Shown: positions 1 to 8,636 of the stretch, piece by piece
Layout of the letters: the number at the start of each line of letters is the position of its first letter
Position numbering within the stretch: position 1 is the stretch's first letter
Origin: Leucobacter sp. cx-42
Lineage (GTDB): Bacteria > Actinomycetota > Actinomycetes > Actinomycetales > Microbacteriaceae
Assembly: GCF_014529985.1 (NCBI RefSeq)
Contig: NZ_JACVMU010000008.1
Location: 1-64,000, forward strand
Direction: 5' to 3'
Length of the DNA: 64,000 nucleotides
The notes under the pieces: generated by a model
Databases searched by the model: none
Seen by the model: only the letters and a program-made list of their open reading frames with translations
What the model was told of the DNA's origin: nothing
Position numbers and translations under genes: made by a program

Positions 1-65
1 TCGGTTTCCCGTTGATGAGAAGGGTGAGTGCGTGGGCGCGAATGGTGAGTGGGTAGTGGCGCATG

Positions 66-118
66 AGAGGGTGAGTGCTTCCTGTCCTGGTTATGGACAG
101 GTGTTGCACTCACCCTCT
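66..118. repeat. Two-tier hairpin with GGTGAGTG arms
   Basis: The arm AGAGGGTGAGTGC at 66-78 is perfectly complementary to 106-118. Inside it CCTGTCC (81-87) pairs with GGACAGG (95-101) around a 7-base loop, separated by a small asymmetric internal loop. No T-run follows, so it is not a typical intrinsic terminator. It could be part of an RNA, a cruciform or a protein-binding site. Confidence 0.6.
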
Positions 119-209
119 GAAACCGCCCACCCTGTTTCGGGAGAACGGCCCTGTTTCGCGGGTGTGGCTCGCGGAGCGTAGTTCGTTCAAGCAGTAATGC
201 GCACGTATG

Positions 210-247
210 TGGGGCGCGGATCCGGAAACTCGGACCCGCGCCCCACG
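210..247. repeat. GC-rich hairpin
   Basis: GTGGGGCGCGG pairs with CCGCGCCCCAC, and TCCG/CGGA extends the stem inward around a GAAAC loop. No T-run follows. The function is unknown. Confidence 0.5.
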
Positions 248-371
248 CGTATGTCCGGACTCTGCATCGCGGGGTGTCAACTCACACACCCCGCCAACCC
301 CGCGAGATGGCTCCGTTCTGCCGAGACTGACTCTTTCATACGTCGGAATCCCTCGAGTACCCTCGAACACC

Positions 372-453
372 GCCGAAAAGGGGCGATTCTTTCGAGATGA
401 GGTGATTCTGGCGTATGAAACGGCCCATCTCGACAGAAAGTGCCCCTTTCGGC
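372..453. repeat. Long imperfect inverted repeat
   Basis: Arms of about 28 bases at 372-399 and 426-453 are complementary with one bulge and a few mismatches (GCCGAAAAGGGGC against GCCCCTTTCGGC, then CGAGATG against CATCTCG), around a 26-base centre. The centre contains one arm (404-420) of another inverted repeat whose partner is at 334-350, so two alternative folds compete. Confidence 0.55.
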
Positions 454-569
454 AGGTTGGCATGTGGCAAGTGCCCGTTTCGAGGGGTTTGCCCGTGGGA
501 GCGGCCCCGTTTAGCGGGGTTTGGGCAGGTGGGCAGAGGTGAACAGGGAAGACCTGAGAGAATGGAACA

Positions 570-1484
570 ATGCGCATCATCTTTGCTGGAACCCCAGAGT
601 TCGCAGTCCCGAGCCTCAGAGCACTCGTGGCGGCAGGCCACGACGTTGCCGGCGTCATCACGCGTGCAGACGCACCGCTTGGACGAAAGCGTGTGCTCAC
701 ACCATCACCTGTCGCAGCAGTAGCTGAAGAGCTCGGACTCCCGGTACTCAAGGCCAACCAGCTGGGTGATGCGGAGACCGAATGGGCGAAGACTCTGGGT
801 GCAGACCTCGGTGTCATCGTCGCGTATGGTGGCCTCGTTCGCCAGGCGCTCCTCGATACGCCCACCAATGGGTGGATCAACTTGCACTTCTCCGACCTCC
901 CGCGCTGGCGTGGAGCTGCACCCGTACAGCGTGCGCTCATGGCAGGGGAGCAGGAGCTCGGAGTGACCGTGTTCCGCCTCGTCCCAGCACTCGACGCGGG
1001 TGATGTCCTCACCCGTGACGCAAAGACTTTCCCGCAGGGCACCTCCGCGGGAGAAGCGCTGACTGATCTCGCTGAGTTTGGCACCGCTGCATTGATCCGC
1101 GCCGTACAGGTGCTGACAGATACCCCAGAAGCGGGTACGCCGCAGGCGGGGGAGACGAGCTACGCGCATAAGCTCACCCGTGAAGACGGCAAGCTCGACC
1201 TCAGCAAGCCCACAGACGTGGTACTCGCAACGTGGGCGGGCGTCACCCCAGAACCGGGTGCGTATGCCCTCCTCGGGGAGCAGGCCATCAAGCTGAAGGC
1301 GATCCGCCCAACTACCCTCACCGCACCGGGAGCGCCAGGCACCGTCACCCTCGTACACGGCACCGCACTCCTCGCGCTCACCGATGGCGCACTCCAACTC
1401 GACACCGTACAGCCGGCGGGTAAGCCCGCAATGGCAGCAGATGCTTGGCTCCGTGGCCGACAGGAAGCAACGATCCTCGCATGA
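570..1484 (+). CDS. fmt: Methionyl-tRNA formyltransferase
   Basis: Formylates Met-tRNA(fMet) with 10-formyltetrahydrofolate to give the initiator tRNA. The 304 residues match the family length. The N-terminal Rossmann domain starts MRIIFAGTPEFAVPSLRAL. The family triad is visible as N104 and H106 (in INLHFSDLPRWRGAAP) and D142 (in LDAGDV). The C-terminal tRNA-binding domain follows from about residue 205. The ATG at 570 gives the canonical N terminus. A possible -10 (GAGAAT, 558-563) ends six bases before it. The gene overlaps rsmB by the ATGA arrangement, so the two are translationally coupled. Confidence 0.96.
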   Translation: MRIIFAGTPEFAVPSLRALVAAGHDVAGVITRADAPLGRKRVLTPSPVAAVAEELGLPVLKANQLGDAETEWAKTLGADLGVIVAYGGLVRQALLDTPTNGWINLHFSDLPRWRGAAPVQRALMAGEQELGVTVFRLVPALDAGDVLTRDAKTFPQGTSAGEALTDLAEFGTAALIRAVQVLTDTPEAGTPQAGETSYAHKLTREDGKLDLSKPTDVVLATWAGVTPEPGAYALLGEQAIKLKAIRPTTLTAPGAPGTVTLVHGTALLALTDGALQLDTVQPAGKPAMAADAWLRGRQEATILA

Positions 1485-2977
1485 ACCAGCGCAACAACGC
1501 ACGCAACGACCGCCCCGCACGCAACGATCGTCAGCGACGTGACGACCGAAACCAGCGCGACGACCGCCCGGCCCGCAAGCCCCGCATCTCGCCAGCACGA
1601 CTCGTCGCATATGACGTACTCCGTGACGTCGAAGACCGCGAGGCATACGCCAACCTTGCGCTGCCAGCACGTATCCGCGAAGCAGAACTCGACGGCCGTG
1701 ACGCCGCACTCGCAACCGAGCTCGTCTCGGGCACGCTCCGTTGGCGCGGCCGCTACGACGCAATCATCGCGCTCGCCGCAAAGCGCAAGATCGAAGACAT
1801 CGACCCGCGCACCCGCAACGTCCTCCGCCTCGGCGCACACCAGATGCTCGGCATGCGCACGGCAGCACACGCAGCCGTCAACGAAAGTGTCGAACTCCAG
1901 CGCCACGTCGCAAACCGCGGCGCAGACGGCTTTGTGAACGGCGTCCTCCGCCAGATCGGCCGCGCAGACAACGCAGAGTGGGACGAACGCATTACCGCAG
2001 ACGCCCCGACCGCAGACGAAGCACTCGCCGCACGCACCTCACACCCGGTATGGATCGTCCGCGCACTCCGCGACGCCCTCACTCTCGAAGGTCGCGCCGA
2101 CGAACTCCACACCCTCCTCGAAGCAGATAACGCCTCACCCCGCGTCAGCCTCGCCCTCCTGCCAGGCGCAGACGTCACGCCCGACGCGCTCGCCGCAGAG
2201 CGTGAAGATCTCGAGACCACTGGCTTCGCGCCGACCGGACTTGAGCTTGCCGGTGGCGATCCCGGCCGCGTGATCTCGAAGGCCGGCGTGCGCGAGGGCT
2301 ACCTTCGCGTCCAGGATCAGGGCTCACAGCTCGCAGCACTCGCTCTCACGCGCGTGCGTCCCATCGAAGCGGGGGAGCGCTGGCTTGACCTTTGTGCCGG
2401 CCCCGGTGGCAAGACCGCACTTCTCGGTGCCGAGGCACTCACCGCTGAGAACGTCACCGTGCGCGCGAACGAGGTTTCGCCTCACCGTGCCGATCTTGTG
2501 CGCCGCTCTGTTGCGGGCGTTGCTGACGTTGTCGAGGTTGTGTCGCACGATGGTCGCGACCATTCGGCGTATGGCGGATCCGAAGCTCGTTTCGACCGTA
2601 TCCTCGTCGACGCGCCGTGCTCTGGCCTGGGTGCGCTTCGCCGCCGCCCGGAGGCGCGCTGGCGCAAGGCGCCCTCAGATATTCCCGAGCTCGCAAACCT
2701 GCAGGGTGAACTGCTCGACGCTGCATTTGAGCACCTCGCTGTCGGTGGCGTGCTTGCGTACGTGACGTGCTCGCCGCACCTGGCGGAGACCCGCGTCGCG
2801 ATCAAGCGCTGGACCGGCCGCCACGACAACATCGCGGAGCTTGACGCGAAGGACGTGATCCGCCGAGCGTCGCGCGGTGAGATCGATCTCGCAGGTGCAA
2901 CGAAGAGCGTGCAGCTGTGGCCGCACCGTCACGGCACCGATGCAATGTTCATCGCGCTGTTCGAGCGCACCGCGTAA
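1481..2977 (+). CDS. rsmB: 16S rRNA (cytosine-967-C5)-methyltransferase RsmB
   Basis: Methylates C967 of 16S rRNA. The first 35 or so residues form an Asn/Arg/Asp-rich basic extension. A NusB-like RNA-binding domain follows ([20 protein letters not shown] region), then a SAM-dependent methyltransferase domain with [34 protein letters not shown] and [11 protein letters not shown]. The two cysteines of the m5C mechanism are in APCSG and VTCS. The ATG at 1481 overlaps the fmt stop; an upstream in-frame TTG at 1445 lies inside fmt and is less likely. A strong hairpin follows the stop. Confidence 0.93.
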   Translation: MNQRNNARNDRPARNDRQRRDDRNQRDDRPARKPRISPARLVAYDVLRDVEDREAYANLALPARIREAELDGRDAALATELVSGTLRWRGRYDAIIALAAKRKIEDIDPRTRNVLRLGAHQMLGMRTAAHAAVNESVELQRHVANRGADGFVNGVLRQIGRADNAEWDERITADAPTADEALAARTSHPVWIVRALRDALTLEGRADELHTLLEADNASPRVSLALLPGADVTPDALAAEREDLETTGFAPTGLELAGGDPGRVISKAGVREGYLRVQDQGSQLAALALTRVRPIEAGERWLDLCAGPGGKTALLGAEALTAENVTVRANEVSPHRADLVRRSVAGVADVVEVVSHDGRDHSAYGGSEARFDRILVDAPCSGLGALRRRPEARWRKAPSDIPELANLQGELLDAAFEHLAVGGVLAYVTCSPHLAETRVAIKRWTGRHDNIAELDAKDVIRRASRGEIDLAGATKSVQLWPHRHGTDAMFIALFERTA

Positions 2978-3000
2978 GACAGACCGGCCTGACGCGCTGG

Positions 3001-3034
3001 AAGTGCGGACGCGGATTCACCCGCGTCCGCACTT
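3001..3034 (+). terminator. rsmB terminator hairpin
   Basis: A perfect 14-bp stem (AAGTGCGGACGCGG with CCGCGTCCGCACTT) closes a 6-base loop 23 bases after the rsmB stop. The following TTTGCTATT is only weakly T-rich. Confidence 0.7.
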
Positions 3035-3047
3035 TGCTATTCCACGG

Positions 3048-3053
3048 TAAGAT
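3048..3053 (+). promoter_or_regulatory. -10 element for leaderless rpe
   Basis: TAAGAT ends seven bases before the GTG start of rpe, so transcription would begin at or next to the start codon. No ribosome binding site precedes the GTG. The -35 is not recognisable. Confidence 0.5.
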
Positions 3054-3060
3054 TGTTCCC

Positions 3061-3723
3061 GTGACTGAGCAGCGCATCAATCCCAGCATCCTTTCGGCCG
3101 ACTTCGTCAACCTGCAGTCCGAGCTCGAGGCAATCCGTTCAGCGGACCTCGTGCACGTTGACGTCATGGACAACCATTTCGTGCCGAACCTCACGATGGG
3201 CCCGCCCATTGTTGAACGTATTCAGGCAGTTTCGCCGATTCCGCTCGATGTGCATCTCATGATCTCCGACGCTGACAAGCACGCTCCCGCGTACGCAGAG
3301 CTCGGCGCATACTCCGTGACGTTCCACGCAGAAGCTGCGACGGACCCCGTTGCGCTCGCGCGCCGGATTCGCGACATCGGTGCCCGTGCTGGCATCGCGC
3401 TGAAGCCGGGTACTGACCCCGAGCCCTACCTTGAACTTCTTCCTGAGTTCGATCAGGTGCTCGTCATGACCGTTGAACCCGGGTTCGGTGGCCAGTCGTT
3501 CATGCCCGACATGATGCCCAAGCTGCGTCGCTTCGCCGAAGCGAAGCAGAAGCTTGGCCTTGACGTCTGGTTGCAGGTTGACGGTGGCATTTCGGTCGAC
3601 ACAATCGGCATTGCGGCAGAGGCCGGAGCAGACACCTTCGTGGCTGGCTCGGCGGTGTACGGTGGCGTTCCGGAGGCGCGGATCGCAGACCTCCGCGTCG
3701 CGGCTGCGGCACATCGCCACTAA
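3061..3723 (+). CDS. rpe: Ribulose-phosphate 3-epimerase
   Basis: Interconverts ribulose 5-phosphate and xylulose 5-phosphate in the pentose phosphate pathway. The 220-residue TIM barrel begins [10 protein letters not shown] and shows the metal and catalytic segments [32 protein letters not shown] and QVDGGI. GTG at 3061 gives the canonical N terminus; the longer in-frame extension reaches back into the rsmB tail and terminator and is rejected. The -10 placement suggests a leaderless mRNA. Confidence 0.95.
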   Translation: MTEQRINPSILSADFVNLQSELEAIRSADLVHVDVMDNHFVPNLTMGPPIVERIQAVSPIPLDVHLMISDADKHAPAYAELGAYSVTFHAEAATDPVALARRIRDIGARAGIALKPGTDPEPYLELLPEFDQVLVMTVEPGFGGQSFMPDMMPKLRRFAEAKQKLGLDVWLQVDGGISVDTIGIAAEAGADTFVAGSAVYGGVPEARIADLRVAAAAHRH

Positions 3724-3764
3724 GCTCGCGGCGCCCACTGTTAAATATCTGAATCCGACTGCGA

Positions 3765-3770
3765 TACGCT
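3765..3770 (+). promoter_or_regulatory. -10 element for hisE
   Basis: TACGCT lies seven bases before the GTG at 3778, the same geometry as at rpe. This favours 3778 over the GTG at 3772 as the hisE start. Confidence 0.45.
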
Positions 3771-3777
3771 GGTGACT

Positions 3778-4041
3778 GTGAAAACCTTCGAAACACTCTT
3801 TACCGAGCTCTCAGAAAAGGTTGCTGCCCGCCCAGAAGGCAGTGACACCGTCGCACGCATTGATGCGGGCGTCCATTCGATCGGTAAGAAGATCGTTGAA
3901 GAAGCGGCAGAGGTCTGGATGGCTGCCGAGTATGAGTCGGATGACGAGTGCGCGGAAGAAATTAGCCAGCTGCTCTACCATCTGCAGGTACTCATGCTCG
4001 CGAAGAACATCAGTCTTGAAGACGTCTACCGTCACCTCTAA
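3778..4041 (+). CDS. hisE: Phosphoribosyl-ATP pyrophosphatase
   Basis: Second step of histidine synthesis: hydrolyses phosphoribosyl-ATP to phosphoribosyl-AMP and pyrophosphate. The protein is 87 residues from GTG 3778 (89 from GTG 3772). It begins [14 protein letters not shown] and carries the metal-binding [13 protein letters not shown] helix typical of the MazG-like HisE fold. It is a stand-alone HisE, as usual in actinobacteria, and lies 25 bases upstream of hisG, with which it should be cotranscribed. Confidence 0.94.
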   Translation: MKTFETLFTELSEKVAARPEGSDTVARIDAGVHSIGKKIVEEAAEVWMAAEYESDDECAEEISQLLYHLQVLMLAKNISLEDVYRHL

Positions 4042-4066
4042 ACACACGAAAGAAGCGCTGTAATTC

Positions 4067-4909
4067 ATGCTTCGCATTGCTATTCCCAATAAGGGTTCGT
4101 TGTCTGAAACCGCTTCTGCAATGCTTGCAGAAGCCGGCTACAACGGCCGCCGTGACAGCCGCACGCTTGTGCAGGCTGACCCGAAGAACGACGTTGAGTT
4201 CTTCTACCTGCGTCCCCGCGACATCGCGACCTATGTTGGTTCCGGTGCACTCGACGTCGGTATCACCGGCCGCGACCTGCTTCTCGACTCGGCATCGGCC
4301 GCAACCGAGATTGCAGAGCTCAACTTTGCTGACTCCACCTTCCGCTTCGCATCGCCCGTTGGGAGCGAGATCTCGGAGATCGAGCACCTCGAGGGCAAGC
4401 GCGTTGCGACGAGCTACCCGGTACTCGTAGGTAACTTCCTCGCAGAGCGTGGCATCAACGCCACCACTGTGAAGCTTGACGGTGCCGTTGAGTCGGCTGT
4501 GCAGCTCGGCGTTGCCGACGCTGTTGCAGACGTCGTTTCAACCGGTGCAACGCTGCGCGCTGCAGGCCTGTCGATCTTCGGCCCGGTCATTCTCGACTCG
4601 ACCGCGCTGATCATTGGCGGCCCGACCGAGCACCCCGGCATCGAGCGTCTGCTGCGCCGCCTCCGTGGTGTGCTCGTCGCTCGCAAGTACGTCATCATGG
4701 ACTACGACCTCCCGGTCGCAAAGCTTGAGGCTGCAGTTGAGATCGCCGGCGGCATCGAGTCGCCGACCGTCTCGCCCCTGCGTAACGAGGGCTGGGTTGC
4801 CGTGCGCGTGATGGTTCCGTCTGCTGACGCAAACGAAATCATGGACAAGCTGTACGACCTTGGCGCACGCGCCATTCTCGTGACCGCTATCCACGCAGCA
4901 CGTCTGTAA
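4067..4909 (+). CDS. hisG: ATP phosphoribosyltransferase, long form
   Basis: First and committed step of histidine synthesis, joining ATP and PRPP. At 280 residues it is the long form. The catalytic periplasmic-binding-like domain occupies roughly the first 200 residues ([39 protein letters not shown]). A C-terminal PII-like regulatory domain follows ([19 protein letters not shown]), which in the family binds histidine for feedback inhibition and removes the need for HisZ. A GAAAGAAG ribosome site precedes the ATG. Confidence 0.96.
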   Translation: MLRIAIPNKGSLSETASAMLAEAGYNGRRDSRTLVQADPKNDVEFFYLRPRDIATYVGSGALDVGITGRDLLLDSASAATEIAELNFADSTFRFASPVGSEISEIEHLEGKRVATSYPVLVGNFLAERGINATTVKLDGAVESAVQLGVADAVADVVSTGATLRAAGLSIFGPVILDSTALIIGGPTEHPGIERLLRRLRGVLVARKYVIMDYDLPVAKLEAAVEIAGGIESPTVSPLRNEGWVAVRVMVPSADANEIMDKLYDLGARAILVTAIHAARL

Positions 4910-4923
4910 GAAGGGCATCTCGT

Positions 4924-5688
4924 ATGGCTACGACCGTTCGGGTCATCCCGTGTCTCGACGTTGCCGCTGGCCGCGTGGTGAAGGGCGTCAACTTCCTGAA
5001 CCTGCGCGATGCTGGCGACCCCGTTGAACTGGCTGCAAAGTACGCGCTTGAAGGCGCAGATGAACTCACGTTCCTCGACGTGACCGCAACGGTCGATGAC
5101 CGTTCGACCACCTACGACGTCGTGCGGCAGACCGCAGAACAGGTGTTCGTTCCCCTCACCGTAGGTGGCGGTGTGCGTTCAGCTGAAGACGTTGCTCGAC
5201 TGCAGGACGTCGGCGCCGACAAGGTTGGCATCAACAGCGGCGCTATCGCCCGCCCCGATGTCATCGGCGAGATCGCCGACCGCTTCGGCTCACAGGTCAT
5301 CGTGCTGTCGCTCGACGTGCGCCGCAGCGAGCGGATGCCCTCTGGCTTTGTGGTCACGACACACGGTGGCAAGCGAGAGACCGACCTCGACGCAATCGAG
5401 TGGTGCCGCAACGCCGTAGAGCGTGGCGCTGGCGAGCTGCTCGTCAACTCGATGGACGCCGACGGTACGGGTGACGGGTTCGATCTCGAGCTCATTCGCG
5501 CCGTGCGTGAGGTCGCGAGCGTTCCGCTCATCGCCTCGGGCGGCGCGGGGAAACTTGAGCACTTCGCACCCGCGGTCGACGCTGGTGCAGACGCGGTGCT
5601 TGCTGCGTCGGTCTTCCACTACGGCACGTTCACGATCGCTGAGGTCAAGCAGGCGCTTGCTGATGCAGGACACCTGGTGCGACTGTGA
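4924..5688 (+). CDS. hisF: Imidazole glycerol phosphate synthase cyclase subunit
   Basis: Closes the imidazole ring using ammonia delivered by HisH, releasing AICAR. The 254-residue half-barrel repeat begins [21 protein letters not shown], with the catalytic Asp in CLD and the second Asp in LSLDVRR. Phosphate-binding segments are TVGGGVRS and [12 protein letters not shown]. hisH and hisA are not in the window. It lies 14 bases after hisG and overlaps hisI by four bases. Confidence 0.96.
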   Translation: MATTVRVIPCLDVAAGRVVKGVNFLNLRDAGDPVELAAKYALEGADELTFLDVTATVDDRSTTYDVVRQTAEQVFVPLTVGGGVRSAEDVARLQDVGADKVGINSGAIARPDVIGEIADRFGSQVIVLSLDVRRSERMPSGFVVTTHGGKRETDLDAIEWCRNAVERGAGELLVNSMDADGTGDGFDLELIRAVREVASVPLIASGGAGKLEHFAPAVDAGADAVLAASVFHYGTFTIAEVKQALADAGHLVRL

Positions 5689-6056
5689 GCACACAGATGA
5701 CCGCGGCTGAACTGCTCGAGGCAGCGGTGTTCAACACCGACGGCCTGCTCCCGGCGATCATTCAGGACGACGAGTCGGGCGCCGTGCTCATGCTCGCATG
5801 GATGGACGCTGAGGCGATCCGCCGCACCTGCGAGTCAGGTCGTGTGACGTTCTGGTCACGGTCGCGCCAGGAATACTGGCGAAAGGGCGATACCTCCGGG
5901 CATCGTCAGTACGTGAAGAGCGTCGCGGCAGACTGCGACAATGACACCCTGCTCATTCGTGTTGCGCAGATTGGTGCTGCGTGCCACACCGGAAGTCGCA
6001 CCTGTTTTGACGGCCGTGACGTCGAAGTGGTCGTTGGTGACTCTTCTGTTGCGTAA
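5685..6056 (+). CDS. hisI: Phosphoribosyl-AMP cyclohydrolase
   Basis: Third step of histidine synthesis, opening the purine ring of phosphoribosyl-AMP. The 123 residues contain the HisI signature [19 protein letters not shown], the metal-binding CDNDTLLI segment and CHTGSRTCF. It is the stand-alone cyclohydrolase, not fused to HisE. GTG at 5685 overlaps the hisF stop, indicating translational coupling. Confidence 0.95.
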   Translation: MSTQMTAAELLEAAVFNTDGLLPAIIQDDESGAVLMLAWMDAEAIRRTCESGRVTFWSRSRQEYWRKGDTSGHRQYVKSVAADCDNDTLLIRVAQIGAACHTGSRTCFDGRDVEVVVGDSSVA

Positions 6057-6084
6057 CTCTGCGTTTTAGGAGCATGGTCCGCGC

Positions 6085-6090
6085 TAGGCT
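6085..6090 (+). promoter_or_regulatory. -10 element for leaderless trpE
   Basis: TAGGCT ends six bases before the GTG of trpE. The 40-base gap after hisI has no room for a leader peptide or attenuator, so the trp genes would start from a leaderless message or by readthrough from his. Confidence 0.5.
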
Positions 6091-6096
6091 GGAGCC

Positions 6097-7686
6097 GTGA
6101 ACTCGACGACCACCCGCGCAGCGTTTGAGGCAGCGCGAGCTACCCAGTCCGTAATCCCCGTTCGCCGTGAGATCTTCGCAGACGCAGACACTCCCGTCAG
6201 CATCTACCGTAAGGTTGCGGCATCGCGCCCCGGCACGTTCCTTCTGGAATCTGCCGAACAGGGCGGCGTATGGACTCGCTTCAGTTTCGTAGGGGCAGGC
6301 TCCTTCGGCGTACTGAGCGAGCGAGACGGGAAAGCTGCCTGGCGTCCGAGCGGATCGGAGCTGACCGAGGAGCGCCTGCTTCCCGGTGGCGTGTCCTCGC
6401 TCGCTCCCGTGGTTGCTTTGAGCGCGGTCTATGATCGCTGGCGTGCACCGCACGATCCCGATCTGCCGCCGCTCGCGAGTGGCTTCGTTGGGTACCTCGG
6501 CTGGGAAACCGTTCGCCAGTTCGAGAACCTGCCCGAGAACACGAAGCCAGGTTCGAACCTGCCCTCGCAGGGGCTGAGCTTTGTATCTGAACTCGTGGTG
6601 ATTGATCACCGCGAAGGTTCGGTCGTACTGCTCGCCAACGTGCTGAATGATTCAGTACTGGGGGAGTCGGGCGCTGGTGCTGATACTGACGCTGACGCTG
6701 ATGCGCAGTGGGCTGACGCGCAGGCACGACTCGACGCGTTGCAGGCTGCGCTCGCTGAGCCGCTCGCCTCGCCGCTCAATACGATCGATCGCGACGCATT
6801 GGCGGATCCGGCACGCCTCACCACAAGCCCCGAGTTCGAGGCCGCCGTGCTGCGCGCGAAGCAATACATCGTTGATGGCGATATTTTCCAGGTCGTGCCG
6901 TCGCAGCGTTTTGATCAGGAGTGCACTGCTGATCCGCTCGATGTCTACCGTGTACTGCGCCACCTGAACCCGAGCCCCTACCTGTACCTGTTGCAGCTTG
7001 AAGATTCCGATGGAGAGCCCTTCGCCGTCGTTGGCTCAAGCCCCGAGGCGCTCGTGACTATTCAGGCATCTGGCGACGTCATGACGCACCCGATTGCTGG
7101 CTCGCGGCCGCGCGGTGCGACGGTTGATGAGGACCAGTTCTTCGAGCGCGATCTGCTCGCCGATGAAAAAGAGCGAGCAGAACACCTCATGCTCGTCGAC
7201 CTGGCGCGCAACGACCTGGCTCGCGTGTGCGATCCGGCATCGGTCGAGGTGACCGAATTCATGCGCGTCGAACGCTTCAGCCACATCATGCACATTGTGT
7301 CGAGCGTCGAAGGCAAGATCGCCGAGGGCAACAGCCCGATTGATGTCTTCCGATCCACATTCCCTGCGGGAACCCTTTCTGGTGCACCCAAGCCGCGCGC
7401 GCTCGAGATCATCGATGAACTCGAACCGGTGCGGCGCGGAGTGTACGGCGGTGTCGTTGGCTACTTCGGCTTCGGTGGGGCGGCGGATCTCGCTATCGCG
7501 ATCCGCACTGCCACCATCAAGGACGGGGTCGCAATGATCCAGGCCGGCGCAGGCATCGTGGCAGACTCCGTTCCCGCAAGCGAGGATGAAGAATGCCGGA
7601 ACAAGGCAGCCGCGCCTCTGCGCGCAGTTGCCATCGCGAACTCGCTGCGTGCGGCAGTGGAAGAGAAGGCGCATCATGCGGAATAA
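6097..7686 (+). CDS. trpE: Anthranilate synthase component I
   Basis: Converts chorismate to anthranilate with ammonia from the TrpG glutaminase, the entry step of tryptophan synthesis. The 529 residues comprise the N-terminal domain (PVSIYRKVAASRPGTFLLES, the feedback-binding LLES element) and the chorismate-binding domain (GSRPRG, HLMLVDLARNDLARVC, FPAGTLSGAPKPRALEIIDE). trpG is not in the window. The gene overlaps the next membrane protein by 11 bases. Confidence 0.96.
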   Translation: MNSTTTRAAFEAARATQSVIPVRREIFADADTPVSIYRKVAASRPGTFLLESAEQGGVWTRFSFVGAGSFGVLSERDGKAAWRPSGSELTEERLLPGGVSSLAPVVALSAVYDRWRAPHDPDLPPLASGFVGYLGWETVRQFENLPENTKPGSNLPSQGLSFVSELVVIDHREGSVVLLANVLNDSVLGESGAGADTDADADAQWADAQARLDALQAALAEPLASPLNTIDRDALADPARLTTSPEFEAAVLRAKQYIVDGDIFQVVPSQRFDQECTADPLDVYRVLRHLNPSPYLYLLQLEDSDGEPFAVVGSSPEALVTIQASGDVMTHPIAGSRPRGATVDEDQFFERDLLADEKERAEHLMLVDLARNDLARVCDPASVEVTEFMRVERFSHIMHIVSSVEGKIAEGNSPIDVFRSTFPAGTLSGAPKPRALEIIDELEPVRRGVYGGVVGYFGFGGAADLAIAIRTATIKDGVAMIQAGAGIVADSVPASEDEECRNKAAAPLRAVAIANSLRAAVEEKAHHAE

Positions 7687-8281
7687 GTGGACACTCATCC
7701 TGGCGATTGCCGTACTTGGTGGCGGATCGCTCATCGTCGGCTCGCAAGGATGGGTCCAGTACGACATCACTCAGCTTGGTGTCGACAGTGAGATCGGAAT
7801 CGGTGCTGTTTCAGGGCACAATGCCAACCCGGCGCTTTCGCCCGTTGGCATTGCCGCGCTTGTGGCGGCACTGGTCTTGGCGATTGCAGGCTCGGTCTTC
7901 AGACGCGTGCTTGCGGTCCTCATCGCGCTCCTCGGCGCGGGCATTGCCTACGGTGGATTCAGCGTGATGAATGACCCAATTGCCGCGGTGCGTGGCACCG
8001 CAACCGAACTCACCGGCCTGTCGGGGGATGCTGTTGACACGGTGATCCTCGCCTCGACCACGGTCTGGCCCATCGTGGTCATCGTCGCCGGTGTGCTCAT
8101 CGCAATCCTGGGTATTGTGGCGCTTTTAGTCTCGGGCAGCTGGGGTGCGGGAGACCGGAAGTACGCGAGCGCAGCCGAGAAGACGCGCAAGACAGCAGGA
8201 AAGAAGTCAGCTGGCCCTGATCGTATCTCTGATTGGGATGCGTTGAGTGACGGCGAAGATCCTACGCTTTCCACCCCATAG
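7676..8281 (+). CDS. Trp operon-associated membrane protein
   Basis: A 201-residue protein of the actinobacterial family found between trpE and trpC (trp biosynthesis associated membrane protein). Four hydrophobic segments are visible: residues about 6-24, 57-77, 81-100 and 125-150. The basic C-terminal tail (KKSAGPDRISDWDALSDGED) is probably cytoplasmic. The ATG at 7676 overlaps the end of trpE. Its biochemical role is not established; position suggests a link to tryptophan synthesis or transport. Confidence 0.85.
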   Translation: MRNKWTLILAIAVLGGGSLIVGSQGWVQYDITQLGVDSEIGIGAVSGHNANPALSPVGIAALVAALVLAIAGSVFRRVLAVLIALLGAGIAYGGFSVMNDPIAAVRGTATELTGLSGDAVDTVILASTTVWPIVVIVAGVLIAILGIVALLVSGSWGAGDRKYASAAEKTRKTAGKKSAGPDRISDWDALSDGEDPTLSTP

Positions 8282-8346
8282 GTGCCAGAGGTGTGAGGCG
8301 AAAATGACGCGCCGCCACAACTTTGGGAGAAAGCTGGGAGTACCGA

Positions 8347-8352
8347 TAGACT
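8347..8352 (+). promoter_or_regulatory. Promoter -10 (TAGACT)
   Basis: TAGACT with a possible -35 TTGGGA 18 bases upstream (8323-8328), in the gap before the HGxxPAAW gene. It could provide internal initiation for trpCBA. Confidence 0.45.
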
Positions 8353-8400
8353 GACCCAGTACGTATCCGCCCGGGTACGAGCTTGTCTACAAGGAGATTC

Positions 8401-8634
8401 ATGAGCACCCAGAACGGTGACCCTGGTCACGGAGATTCGCCCGCAGCATGGACTGCGGTAATTGTGATGCTGCTTGGCATCGCTGCCGGAACCGTGTTCT
8501 TCTTCCTGCACATGCCCACCATGGTGTGGGTAAGCGCAGGCGTTGTTGCCTTCGGCCTGATCCTTGGTTGGATCATCTCGAAGGCGGGCTACGGCGTGAA
8601 CGGCCCGAAGTACGTTCCGAAGTCGCACGACTAA
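8401..8634 (+). CDS. HGxxPAAW family membrane protein
   Basis: A 77-residue protein with the family motif HGDSPAAW near residue 9 and two hydrophobic segments (about 20-37 and 40-57). Proteins of this type sit immediately upstream of trpC in many actinobacteria; the function is unknown. An AAGGAG ribosome site at 8391-8396 fixes the ATG at 8401. Only two bases separate its stop from the trpC start. Confidence 0.85.
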   Translation: MSTQNGDPGHGDSPAAWTAVIVMLLGIAAGTVFFFLHMPTMVWVSAGVVAFGLILGWIISKAGYGVNGPKYVPKSHD

Positions 8635-8636
8635 CA

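Larger units (their letters stand above)
1..569. other. Gene-free, hairpin-rich stretch upstream of fmt
   Basis: No reading frame here resembles a protein; the open frames are arginine- and proline-rich on both strands, as expected of chance frames in GC-rich DNA. The stretch holds repeated GGTGAGTG words near 22-77, a two-tier hairpin (66-118), a GC-rich hairpin (210-247), a long imperfect inverted repeat (372-453) with a second, interlocking inverted repeat (334-350 and 404-420), a direct repeat of CCTGTTTCG at 131 and 150, and a small CCCCG/CGGGG hairpin at 505-519. Its role is unknown. Confidence 0.7.

Noticed and set aside
110..1084. A 324-codon minus-strand frame over the gene-free region and fmt
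   Set aside because: It overlaps fmt, has shuffled Ser/Arg/Pro composition and no family motif; it is a chance frame in GC-rich DNA.
2917..3060. Longer rpe N terminus
   Set aside because: The extension overlaps rsmB and its terminator, and the family N terminus begins at the GTG at 3061.
6057..6096. A trp leader peptide or attenuator before trpE
   Set aside because: The gap is only 40 bases, with no Trp-codon run and no paired hairpins.
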